Shown piece by piece: positions 50,650 to 57,780 of a stretch of DNA of 64,000 nucleotides (within the stretch, counting starts at the first letter, position 1; each line of letters starts with the position of its first letter). The stretch lies in contig NZ_JAUQSY010000002.1 in assembly GCF_030580865.1 (NCBI RefSeq), forward strand, positions 434,001-498,000, read 5' to 3'. This DNA comes from Hymenobacter aranciens. GTDB lineage: Bacteria; Bacteroidota; Bacteroidia; Cytophagales; Hymenobacteraceae. A program made the translations under genes and the position numbers. The notes beneath the pieces are model-generated. The model ran no database searches and had not been told where the DNA came from. It saw nothing but the letters and a program-made list of their open reading frames with translations.

Positions 50650-51423
50650 ATGGAATTCCTCCTCCTCACTCCCCAGGCGCGCCCCGGCGTGGCCCTGCTC
50701 CAGCTCAACCGCCCCAAGGAGCTCAACGCCCTGAACCGCCAGCTGATGCTGGAAATCCGCGACGCCCTCCAGCAGCTGGATGAGGATGAAACGGTACGCG
50801 TGGTCGTCATCACCGGCAACGAGCGGGCCTTTGCCGCCGGGGCCGACATCAAGCAGATGGCCGACAAAACCGCCATCGACATGCTGATTATCGACCAGTT
50901 CAGCACCTGGGAGCAGATTCGGCGCTTCAAAAAGCCGCTCATTGGGGCCGTGTCGGGCTTTGCGCTGGGCGGCGGCTGCGAGTTGGCCATGACCTGCGAT
51001 ATGCTCGTGGCGTCCGAAACAGCGCAGTTTGGGCAGCCCGAAATCCGGCTGGGCACTATGCCCGGCGGCGGTGGCACCCAGCGCCTGGCCCGTGCCGTAG
51101 GCAAGGCCAAAGCTATGGAGATGGTGCTCACCGGCGAGTTCATCTCGGCGGAAGAGGCGCGGCGCGTGGGTCTGGTGAACCGCGTGGTGCCCGTGGGGCA
51201 ATACCTGGAGGAAGCTTACCGCCTGGCAGCCAGCGTGGCCGCCATGAGCCCGGTGGCCGTGCGCCTGGCCAAGGACGCGGTAAATCGCGCCTTTGAGACG
51301 CATTTGGAAGAAGGCCTGCATTTGGAGCGGCGCAATTATTATCTGTCGTTTGCTTCGGAAGACCGGAAGGAAGGCATGGCGGCGTTTGTGGAAAAGCGCA
51401 AGCCGGAGTGGAAAGGGCGGTAG
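50650..51423 (+). CDS. Enoyl-CoA hydratase
   Basis: Hydrates trans-2-enoyl-CoA in fatty acid breakdown. The 257-residue crotonase-fold protein shows GVALLQLNRPKELNALNRQL, the oxyanion-hole segment ERAFAAGADIKQM, GAVSGFALGGGCELAMTCDM with the first catalytic Glu region, and GQPEIRLGTMPGGGGTQRL with the second. C-terminal EGLHLERRNYYLSFASEDRK, then EGMAAFVEKRKPEW, is typical. The ATG at 50650 is preferred; that at 50635 lies in a repeat-like GCTCAGCATGAC sequence. Confidence 0.95.
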   Translation: MEFLLLTPQARPGVALLQLNRPKELNALNRQLMLEIRDALQQLDEDETVRVVVITGNERAFAAGADIKQMADKTAIDMLIIDQFSTWEQIRRFKKPLIGAVSGFALGGGCELAMTCDMLVASETAQFGQPEIRLGTMPGGGGTQRLARAVGKAKAMEMVLTGEFISAEEARRVGLVNRVVPVGQYLEEAYRLAASVAAMSPVAVRLAKDAVNRAFETHLEEGLHLERRNYYLSFASEDRKEGMAAFVEKRKPEWKGR

Positions 51424-51432
51424 AGAAACAAC

Positions 51433-51472
51433 AGAACGTCATCTCGCTGCGCTCAGGATGACGTTCTTTTTT
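51433..51472 (+). terminator. Terminator made from a short repeat-family hairpin
   Basis: An 11-bp perfect stem (AGAACGTCATC with GATGACGTTCT) around TCGCTGCGCTCAG, followed by six or more T. The arm and loop sequences match the long inverted repeat at 42967-43101, so a member of that family seems to serve as a terminator here. Confidence 0.8.
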
Positions 51473-51530
51473 CCCCGTTCCCCGTATTCCCTGCCACACT
51501 CCTATCCCCACTCCCCCATTTCCTAAGCTC

Positions 51531-52118
51531 ATGGCCGTCCTCGTAGGCAAGCGCGCCCCTTCCTTTAAAGCCAATGCCGTCATCAACGGCAAGACGGAAG
51601 AAGACTTTTCGCTCGACCGTTATTTGGGTAAGAAGCACGTGCTCTTCTTCTTCTACCCTTCCGATTTCTCGCGGGTCTGCCCTACCGAAATTCTGTCTTT
51701 CCAGAATCGGCTGGCGGAGTTTGAGCAGCGCCACGTAGCCGTAGTGGGCTGCTCGACTGATTCGCACTACACCCATCTGGCTTGGCAGGAGCAGCCGCGG
51801 GAAAAAGGCGGCATTGCGGGCGTGACGTATCCACTGGTGGCCGACGCCGCCAAAACCATCTCGGCCAACTACGATGTGCTTGGTGGTCATTACGATTACA
51901 ACGAAATCGGCGAAATGACTTACACCGGCTCACCCAGCGCCTACCGCGGCCTGTTTCTGATTGACCGCGACGGCATTGTGCGCCACCAGCTCGTGAACGA
52001 CCGGCCGCTGGGCCGCAGCATCGCCGAGGCGCTGCGCATGGTGGATGAGCTGCAGTTTTTTGAGAAGAACGGCGAGGCTTGCCCGGCCGATTGGGCGCCC
52101 GACGTGCAGGCGTCGTAG
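51531..52118 (+). CDS. Peroxiredoxin (2-Cys, AhpC/Prx1 type)
   Basis: Thiol peroxidase that reduces H2O2 and organic peroxides. The 195-residue protein has the peroxidatic cysteine in YPSDFSRVCPTEILSFQNRL (DFSRVCPTE where FTFVCPTE is common) and the resolving cysteine in GEACPADW near the C-terminus. VVGCSTDSHYTHLAW, SPSAYRGLFLIDRDGIVRHQ and NDRPLGRSIAEALRMVDEL complete the family pattern. No reductase gene (ahpF) is adjacent; thioredoxin is the likely donor. Confidence 0.93.
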   Translation: MAVLVGKRAPSFKANAVINGKTEEDFSLDRYLGKKHVLFFFYPSDFSRVCPTEILSFQNRLAEFEQRHVAVVGCSTDSHYTHLAWQEQPREKGGIAGVTYPLVADAAKTISANYDVLGGHYDYNEIGEMTYTGSPSAYRGLFLIDRDGIVRHQLVNDRPLGRSIAEALRMVDELQFFEKNGEACPADWAPDVQAS

Positions 52119-52139
52119 GCGCGCTTGCGCTGCCGTATG

Positions 52140-52147
52140 TAATTTTG
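52140..52147 (+). promoter_or_regulatory. Bacteroidota -7 box (TAATTTTG) right before the kdtA start
   Basis: Exact TAnnTTTG ending 4 nt before the TTG start codon at 52152, predicting a leaderless or nearly leaderless transcript. Confidence 0.5.
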
Positions 52148-52151
52148 AGCC

Positions 52152-53390
52152 TTGGTTTTTCTCTACGATATCGCCCTGGCCGGCTACCTGCTGCTGTTGC
52201 GCCTGTTGGTGCCCTTCGTGCCCCGGGCGGCGGCCTGGGTGCAGGGGCGGCACGGGCTGCTGGCCCACATTCGCCAGACTATCGGGCCGGATGCGGCGCC
52301 CCGGGTGTGGTTTCACTGCGCCTCGCTGGGCGAGTTTGAGCAGGGCCGGCCGCTCATGGAGGCCTACCGCCGCGCCCACCCCGGCACCAAAATCGTGCTG
52401 ACATTTTTCTCGCCCTCGGGCTACGAGATTCGCAAAAACTGGCCGGGGGCCGACTACATCTTCTACCTGCCGCTCGATACCCGGCGCAATGCCCGCGCTT
52501 TTCTGGACGTGGTGCGGCCGCAGCTGGTGGTATTCGTGAAGTACGAATTCTGGTACCATTTCCTGACCGGGACGGCGCGGCGCGGCATTCCGGCCATTGT
52601 GGTAGCGGCCATTTTCCGGCCTGAACAGGTTTTCTTTAAGCCCTGGGGCGGCTTTTTTCGGCGCATACTCGGTAGCTTTACGCACATTTTTACGCAGAAT
52701 GAAGCTTCGGCTAAATTACTGCGCGGCATTGGCTTGTCGCAGGTAACAGTGGCCGGCGACACGCGCTTCGACACCGTGGCGGCCACGGCCGCAGCCGCGC
52801 CGCGCCCGCTTCCCTTGGTCGAGGCCTTCGTGGCCGATGGCAGCCCGGTGCTGGTGGCAGGCAGCCTGTGGCCCGAGGATTTGCCGACGCTGGCGCCGGT
52901 GCTGCACGACTACGGCAGCCGCCTGCGCACCATCATTGCGCCCCACGAAATCGACGAGGCCACGCTGGTGGCCATTGAGGCGAAGTGGCCGGCCGGGCAG
53001 GTGCAGCGCTACTCGCAGGCTACCCCGGCTACGGTAAGTGCGGCCCGCGTGCTGTTGATTGACAACATCGGATTACTCAGCCAGTTGTACCGATTCGGGC
53101 ACTATGCCTACATCGGCGGGGCGTTTGGCAAAGGCCTGCACAATACCCTGGAGGCGGCCGCTTTCGGCCTGCCCCTGTTCTTCGGGCCGAATTACCGGAA
53201 GTTTCAGGAGGCCGTGGATTTGATAGAGCGCGGGCTGGCTTTCTCGGTGCAGAATGCGAGCGAGCTAAACACGGAATTCACTTCGCTGTGGAACAATGAG
53301 CAGTACCGCCTGCGCGTGCAGGACCAACTGCTGGAATACGTGCACGGCCAGGCCGGCGCCACAGGGAGAATTATGAGTTATAAATTATGA
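52152..53390 (+). CDS. kdtA: 3-deoxy-D-manno-octulosonic acid (KDO) transferase
   Basis: Inner-membrane enzyme that adds KDO to lipid A precursors. The 412-residue GT-B protein has an N-terminal membrane segment (YDIALAGYLLLLRLLVPFV), RVWFHCASLGEFEQGRPLME, FFSPSGYEIRKNW, FVKYEFWYHFL, GSLWPEDLPTLAPVL, APHEIDEATL and GHYAYIGGAFGKGLHNTLEA. The start must be TTG at 52152, because an in-frame TGA lies 6 nt upstream and no ATG is near. The last codons (RIMSYKL) and the stop are encoded by the heptamer repeat at 53367, so the repeat insertion redefined the C-terminus. Confidence 0.95.
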   Translation: MVFLYDIALAGYLLLLRLLVPFVPRAAAWVQGRHGLLAHIRQTIGPDAAPRVWFHCASLGEFEQGRPLMEAYRRAHPGTKIVLTFFSPSGYEIRKNWPGADYIFYLPLDTRRNARAFLDVVRPQLVVFVKYEFWYHFLTGTARRGIPAIVVAAIFRPEQVFFKPWGGFFRRILGSFTHIFTQNEASAKLLRGIGLSQVTVAGDTRFDTVAATAAAAPRPLPLVEAFVADGSPVLVAGSLWPEDLPTLAPVLHDYGSRLRTIIAPHEIDEATLVAIEAKWPAGQVQRYSQATPATVSAARVLLIDNIGLLSQLYRFGHYAYIGGAFGKGLHNTLEAAAFGLPLFFGPNYRKFQEAVDLIERGLAFSVQNASELNTEFTSLWNNEQYRLRVQDQLLEYVHGQAGATGRIMSYKL

Positions 53391-53465
53391 GTTTTGAATT
53401 GCTTCTAATCGCCAACCAGGCTCATCCCCAACTCATAATTCATAACTTTTAACTTATAACTCTCA
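53367..53465. repeat. Facing heptamer-repeat arms overlapping the kdtA stop
   Basis: Left arm 53367-53400 (AATTATG, AGTTATA, AATTATG, AGTTTTG) and right arm about 53430-53465 (AACTCAT, AATTCAT, AACTTTT, AACTTAT) form an imperfect inverted pair. The kdtA stop codon is within the left arm and the rsgA ATG follows directly after the right arm. Confidence 0.85.
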
Positions 53466-54392
53466 ATGACCGGCATCGTCGTCAAATCTACCGGCTCGTG
53501 GTACGTGGTGCGCGAGGAAGGCTCGGGCCAGCTGCACCGCTGCCGGCTGCGGGGCAAGTTTAAGATAAAAGGCCTGAAAGCCAGCAACCCGCTGGCCGTG
53601 GGCGACCATGTGACCTTCGAGCCGGAGCTGCAGGCAGAGGGCGCGGCCGTGATTACGCACATCGCGCCGCGCCGCAACTACATCGTGCGCCGCTCGGTGC
53701 ATAAGACGGGGCACGTTCACATCGTGGCAGCCAACCTCGACCAGGCCATGCTGGTGGTGACGCTGGCTTCGCCGGCTACGTCATTCGGGTTTATTGACCG
53801 GTTTCTGGTGACGGCCGAGGCCTACCACATTCCTGTGACGCTGCTGTTCAACAAAATCGACCTCTACGACGCGGACGAGATGGACTACCAACAGCAGATA
53901 ATGGATATGTACGCCAGCCTCGGCTACCCAGGGCTGGCCTGCGCGGCCCACACCGGCGTGGGCGTGGATGCTATTGACCAGCTGCTTGATGGCAAGGTGA
54001 GCTTGCTGGCCGGGCACTCGGGCGTGGGCAAGAGCACGCTTATCAATGCCCTGATACCCGATTTGGATTTGAAGACCGCCGAAATCAGCGAGTTTTCGGA
54101 CAAAGGTGTGCATACTACCACCTTTGCCGAGATGCTGCCGGTGCGGCCCGGCACTTTTATTATCGACACGCCGGGAATCAAGGAGTTAGGTCTGGTGGAT
54201 GTGCCAGCGGCTGAGCTGGCCGGCTACTTCCCCGAGATGCGCGCCCTGCTCAACCAGTGCCGCTACCACAACTGCCAGCACACCCACGAGCCCGGCTGCG
54301 CCGTGCGCGAGGCCGTGGACCAGGGGCGCATTGCCCTGCCGCGCTACGACAGCTACGTGAGCATGCTGGCGGGCGAGGACAACCGGCATTAG
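53466..54392 (+). CDS. rsgA: Ribosome small subunit-dependent GTPase RsgA
   Basis: Checks 30S subunit maturation. The 308-residue protein has an N-terminal OB fold (VKSTGSWYVVREEG, KGLKASNPLAVGDHVTFEPE). The circularly permuted GTPase follows: FNKIDLYDADE, AHTGVGVDAIDQLL, GHSGVGKSTLINALIP, HTTTFAEMLP and DTPGIKELGL. A zinc-binding C-terminal domain (CRYHNCQHTHEPGCAVREAV) ends the protein. The translation start abuts the heptamer repeat. Confidence 0.96.
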   Translation: MTGIVVKSTGSWYVVREEGSGQLHRCRLRGKFKIKGLKASNPLAVGDHVTFEPELQAEGAAVITHIAPRRNYIVRRSVHKTGHVHIVAANLDQAMLVVTLASPATSFGFIDRFLVTAEAYHIPVTLLFNKIDLYDADEMDYQQQIMDMYASLGYPGLACAAHTGVGVDAIDQLLDGKVSLLAGHSGVGKSTLINALIPDLDLKTAEISEFSDKGVHTTTFAEMLPVRPGTFIIDTPGIKELGLVDVPAAELAGYFPEMRALLNQCRYHNCQHTHEPGCAVREAVDQGRIALPRYDSYVSMLAGEDNRH

Positions 54393-54396
54393 TTAT

Positions 54397-54498
54397 CTGT
54401 CATGCTGAACGCAGTGAAGCATCCTCTCACGTTAGAACTATTGGTTCTGGCGTGAAAGGATGCTTCGAGAGGATACTTCACTACGTTCAGCATGACAG
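54397..54498. repeat. Nested inverted repeat of the GTCATGCTGAACGCAGTGAAGC family
   Basis: Outer arms 54397-54427 and 54468-54498 pair over 31 nt with two mismatches. A nested pair GAAGCATCCTCTCACG/CGTGAAAGGATGCTTC (one mismatch) and a central GTTAGAAC/GTTCTGGC-like stem complete the structure. It lies between the converging rsgA and fasciclin genes and may act as a terminator. Confidence 0.88.
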
Positions 54499-54502
54499 AA
54501 AC

Positions 54503-55135
54503 CTATTCCAGTGGCAGCACTACGCCATCGATGATGTGCGTCACGCCATTTTTGGAAATAACGTCGGCAATCTGCACGGTGGCGGGGGCATCTTTGCCGT
54601 TGCCGACCATCACTTTGCCGTCCTTCACCATGATTTTCAGCTTGGCGCCGTTGGCGGTGGTAAGTTCCTGGCCGTCTTTGAGGTCGGCGGCAACGAGGCG
54701 GCCGGGGATGACGTGGTAGGTGAGCACGCCCTTGAGCTTTTCCTTGCTTTCGGGCTTCATGAGGCCGGCTACGGCGCCGTTGGGCAGCTTGTCGAAGGCG
54801 GCATTGCTGGGGGCGAATACGGTGAAAGGACCAGGGCCTTTAAGGGTTTCGACGAGGCCGGCGGCTTTCACGGCGGCTACCAGCGTGCTAACGCTTTTGG
54901 CGTTCATGGCGTTGTCCACGATGTCTTTGTCGGCCGTCATAGCCACGCCGTCCACCAGCACGCCCTCGGGCTTGGCCATGCGGGCCGAGTCGCCGGCGGC
55001 AGCGGCGATGGAGTCGGCCGGGTTTTCGGTGCTGACGGCGGTGGTTTCGGTTTCGGCGGGTTTGTCGCTGCCGCAGCTAGCTAGGTTTAGGCTGACAGCC
55101 AGAGCAGTCAGAGCGAAGAGAAGGTGTTTTTTCAC
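54503..55135 (-). CDS. Fasciclin-domain lipoprotein
   Basis: A 210-residue lipoprotein with lipobox LNLASCGSDK. After an Ala/Glu-rich linker comes one FAS1 domain: STLVAAVKAAGLVETLKGPG, the H1 box PFTVFAPSNAAFDKLP, LTYHVIPGRLVAADL and the H2-like NGVTHIIDGVVLPLE. FAS1 proteins act in adhesion or matrix contact at the cell surface. The start is a GTG (55135). It is divergent from the cyclophilin gene. Confidence 0.92.
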   Translation of the reverse strand: MKKHLLFALTALAVSLNLASCGSDKPAETETTAVSTENPADSIAAAAGDSARMAKPEGVLVDGVAMTADKDIVDNAMNAKSVSTLVAAVKAAGLVETLKGPGPFTVFAPSNAAFDKLPNGAVAGLMKPESKEKLKGVLTYHVIPGRLVAADLKDGQELTTANGAKLKIMVKDGKVMVGNGKDAPATVQIADVISKNGVTHIIDGVVLPLE

Positions 55136-55222
55136 TGGTTGGCAGGAAAGAGTTAGAGAAAAGTGTTGAGGCCTTTACGCAGCAGGCAGCCCGGCCGGAT
55201 GTTTTGCCGTAAGGCTGCCTGC

Positions 55223-55230
55223 TACCTTTG
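55223..55230 (+). promoter_or_regulatory. Bacteroidota promoter (TTTG..TACCTTTG) for the cyclophilin
   Basis: Exact TAnnTTTG with a full TTTG -33 element at 55203-55206, spacer 16 nt; the best-formed promoter in the window. Confidence 0.7.
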
Positions 55231-55277
55231 GGGCGGGCAATACTAGCCCCGATTTTTCGAATCATTCTTGTTTTCCC

Positions 55278-55736
55278 ATGAAAACCGCTGAAATCCATAC
55301 CCGCCGCGGCACCATGAAGGTTGAGTTCTACGAGCAGGACGCCCCCAACACGGTAAAAAACTTCATCGACCTGGCCAAGTCGGGCTACTACGATGGGCTG
55401 ACCTTCCACCGCGTCATCCCGAACTTCGTCATCCAGGGCGGCTGCCCCAACACCCGCGTGGGCGCCACCGGCCGCCCCGGCATGGGTGGCCCCGGCTACC
55501 AGATTGACTGTGAAACCACCGGCGGCCACCAGTACCACGAGCGCGGCGCCCTCAGCATGGCCCACGCCGGCAAAAATACCGGCGGCTCGCAGTTCTTCAT
55601 CGTGCACTCGCGCGACCAAACCTCGCACCTCGACCGCAAGCACACCGTGTTTGGCAAAGTAGTGGAAGGACTGGACGTGATTGACCAGATTCGCGCCGAT
55701 GATGAAATCGAGCGTATTGTAGTGAGCGAGGAATAA
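55278..55736 (+). CDS. Cyclophilin-type peptidyl-prolyl cis-trans isomerase
   Basis: A 152-residue cytoplasmic proline isomerase without a signal peptide. Motifs: GTMKVEFYEQDAPNTVKNFI, YYDGLTFHRVIPNFVIQGG (catalytic FHRVI), GPGYQIDCE, ALSMAHAGKNTGGSQFFIVH and HTVFGKVVEGLDVID. It has a strong promoter and a terminator, so it is a single-gene unit. Confidence 0.96.
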   Translation: MKTAEIHTRRGTMKVEFYEQDAPNTVKNFIDLAKSGYYDGLTFHRVIPNFVIQGGCPNTRVGATGRPGMGGPGYQIDCETTGGHQYHERGALSMAHAGKNTGGSQFFIVHSRDQTSHLDRKHTVFGKVVEGLDVIDQIRADDEIERIVVSEE

Positions 55737-55753
55737 TCCTTCTGCTAAAGCGC

Positions 55754-55785
55754 AAAAAAGGCCGGCTGCTCAGCCGGCCTTTTTT
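55754..55785. terminator. Bidirectional rho-independent terminator
   Basis: A 15-bp perfect stem (55754-55768 with 55771-55785; A-run, GGCCGGCTG and complement) between converging genes. Confidence 0.9.
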
Positions 55786-56344
55786 ATTTCTCAATTTCCT
55801 TCACCAGCTCCCCGTACCAGCTTTCGCCGTACTTGCGAATCAGCGGGTCTTTCAGAAACTGGTACACCTTCACGCCCAGCGTGCCGCCGAAGGAGCAGGC
55901 CGGCGAGCAGATGCTCCAACGGTCGTAATTCAGGGCGTCGAAGCCTTCGTATTTGGTGATGCGGATTGGGTAGAGGTGGCAGCTGATGGGCTTTTTGAAG
56001 GTGGTGGCGCCCGCCAGGTAGGCCTCTTCGATGCCGCACTTCAGGATGCCGCGCTCGTCGTAGAGGGCGTAGGCACACTCGCGGTCGTCGATAGTGGGGG
56101 TGCTGTAATCATCCTCCCAGTCCTTAATGTACAGGCCTTGGGCCTTGATAGCTGCCCGGCCCTGGTCGGTGAGAAAGGGCTCGATGTTGGCGTACTCCTG
56201 CTCCAGAATGGCCAGCTCGGCGGGCTCCAGCGGGGCGCCGAGGTCGCCCTCCACGCAGCAGGCACCCTTGCAGGCTTCGAGGTTGCAGACGAAGAAATTA
56301 TCGGCGATGTCGTCGGAAATAACGGTTTCCTGGATGATAATCAT
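55784..56344 (-). CDS. DUF3109 protein (Cys-rich, YkgJ-like)
   Basis: A 186-residue protein of the DUF3109 family. Eight conserved-looking cysteines occur in the order [39 protein letters not shown] and [10 protein letters not shown], a pattern likely to bind zinc or an iron-sulfur cluster. Function unknown. Its promoter box (56383-56390) lies between the gene and a long inverted repeat. Confidence 0.92.
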   Translation of the reverse strand: MIIIQETVISDDIADNFFVCNLEACKGACCVEGDLGAPLEPAELAILEQEYANIEPFLTDQGRAAIKAQGLYIKDWEDDYSTPTIDDRECAYALYDERGILKCGIEEAYLAGATTFKKPISCHLYPIRITKYEGFDALNYDRWSICSPACSFGGTLGVKVYQFLKDPLIRKYGESWYGELVKEIEK

Positions 56345-56382
56345 GCGGGATAGGCCCTGATGGGGCGGATAGTTGTAGAGCG

Positions 56383-56390
56383 CAAAGGTA
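56383..56390 (-). promoter_or_regulatory. Bacteroidota -7 box (TACCTTTG) for the DUF3109 gene
   Basis: Exact TAnnTTTG on the minus strand, 39 nt before the ATG. The inverted repeat begins 6 nt further upstream, so it may carry or replace the -33 region. Confidence 0.6.
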
Positions 56391-56395
56391 ACGAT

Positions 56396-56478
56396 GTAGG
56401 GGCGGGGCTTGTCCCCGCCCGTCGGAACTGCGCTGTAGTGAGCAAGCGCGAGCGGGCGGGGGCAAGCCCCGCCCCTAC
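56396..56478. repeat. GC-rich inverted repeat with self-folding arms
   Basis: Arms 56396-56421 and 56453-56478 pair over 26 nt with one G-T wobble. Each arm also folds on itself (GGGCGGGG with CCCCGCCC). The loop contains a GCGCT/AGCGC stem, so several cruciform foldings are possible. The glycosyltransferase stop codon (56475-56477) is inside the right arm. Confidence 0.88.
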
Positions 56479-57617
56479 TTCAGTTCCGCCAGCACTGCCT
56501 CTATCAACTCGCACTCGTGCTCGTGCGAATACTTTGCGCGCGCTTCCTGCTGGGCCGCCGCCCCCAACTGTGGGGCATATGCCGGGTCGAGCAGCAGCTT
56601 GCGGAGCGCCGCCACCAGCGCCACCGCATCGCCGGGCGGGTAGAGCAGGCCGGTGCGGCCCTCAGCCACGATGTCGAGCGAGCCGCCAGCGGCGGTGGCC
56701 ACCAGCGGTAGCCCGGCCGCCATTGCCTCGATGGTCACCATGCCGTAAGTTTCGTTGGACGAGGCCAGCACGAACACATCGATGGCCCGGTAAAACACCT
56801 CCGGCTCCGGGGTAAACTCCCGAATGTGGACGACTTCGGCCAATCCCAGCTCCTGCACCCGCGCCAGCACCGCCGCGCGGTAGGCGCTGCTGCTGCTCTG
56901 GTTACGGGTCGATTCGCCCACCAGCACCAGCTGCACCTCCCGCCCCGGCAGCACCTGGCGCAGCTGGTGAAACGCTTCCACTACGAACAGCTGGCCCTTG
57001 CCCTCGTCGAAGCGGCCGATGAGGCCCAGCAGCGGCGCCTGCGCGGGCAGCCCAAGCTGCTGCCGGGCGGCCTGCTGAGTTAATTCCGGGGCAATAAACT
57101 GCGCCAGCTCAATCCCCAGCGGCACGATGTGCACCCGTTGCGGGTCGATGCGGGTGAAGGCCAGCACCTGCCGGGCCAGCCAGGGCAGCGGCGCCAGCCA
57201 GGCCGCCAGCGCCCGGTAGCGCCGGGTGTGCAGCCAGTCGCGCTTGGGGTGGCCCAGCTGCATGTGCTGCTGATACACCACCCGCAGGGCGGGCGCAAAC
57301 AGGCGCTTGGCCAGCACGGCCAGCGGCAAATCCTTGTTGTCGACCACGAACAGCACGCCACTCCCCTGCTGCCGCAGCTGCCGGGCCAGCCGCCGGGCCG
57401 CACCCACGGCGATGGCCTTGCGGCGCACGGGCGGCGCAGGCGTCAGGGGCAGGCCCAGGGCGGCGGCCTGCCGGGCCAGCGGCGAATCGGCCACGGCCAG
57501 CACCGCCACCGGCCAGCCGCGCTGCTGCAGCCAGTGCGCCAGCCGGGCCGTGTTGATTTCCAGCCCGCCCCAGCTGGTGGACAGGCACAAAAACGTGAGC
57601 GGAAATGGGACGGGCAT
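56475..57617 (-). CDS. Glycosyltransferase family 4 (GT-B)
   Basis: A 380-residue cytoplasmic glycosyltransferase, probably for cell-surface polysaccharide or glycolipid. The N-terminal [21 protein letters not shown] is the acceptor domain. [70 protein letters not shown] and [23 protein letters not shown] are the nucleotide-sugar domain. The ATG at 57617 is chosen; one at 57632 adds five residues. The sugar is not predictable. Divergent from uvrD. Confidence 0.93.
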   Translation of the reverse strand: MPVPFPLTFLCLSTSWGGLEINTARLAHWLQQRGWPVAVLAVADSPLARQAAALGLPLTPAPPVRRKAIAVGAARRLARQLRQQGSGVLFVVDNKDLPLAVLAKRLFAPALRVVYQQHMQLGHPKRDWLHTRRYRALAAWLAPLPWLARQVLAFTRIDPQRVHIVPLGIELAQFIAPELTQQAARQQLGLPAQAPLLGLIGRFDEGKGQLFVVEAFHQLRQVLPGREVQLVLVGESTRNQSSSSAYRAAVLARVQELGLAEVVHIREFTPEPEVFYRAIDVFVLASSNETYGMVTIEAMAAGLPLVATAAGGSLDIVAEGRTGLLYPPGDAVALVAALRKLLLDPAYAPQLGAAAQQEARAKYSHEHECELIEAVLAELK

Positions 57618-57641
57618 GGCGGATAACGGCATTTTGGCCGA

Positions 57642-57649
57642 CGAAGATA
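57642..57649 (-). promoter_or_regulatory. Candidate -7 box (TATCTTCG) for the glycosyltransferase
   Basis: One mismatch to TAnnTTTG, about 25 nt before the preferred ATG. Confidence 0.4.
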
Positions 57650-57682
57650 CGCCGGCCTTTGGGCGGCGGGGAACCTGGGGCG

Positions 57683-57690
57683 TACTTTTG
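57683..57690 (+). promoter_or_regulatory. Bacteroidota -7 box (TACTTTTG) for uvrD
   Basis: Exact TAnnTTTG about 90 nt before the ATG at 57781. Confidence 0.6.
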
Positions 57691-57780
57691 TAGCTAGTAT
57701 TATAAAGCCCGAAAAGCCGCGCCTTTTGCCCCGGGATTTTCCCGGCGCGCTCTGGATTGCCCGCGCTTTTCTCCCCTCCT

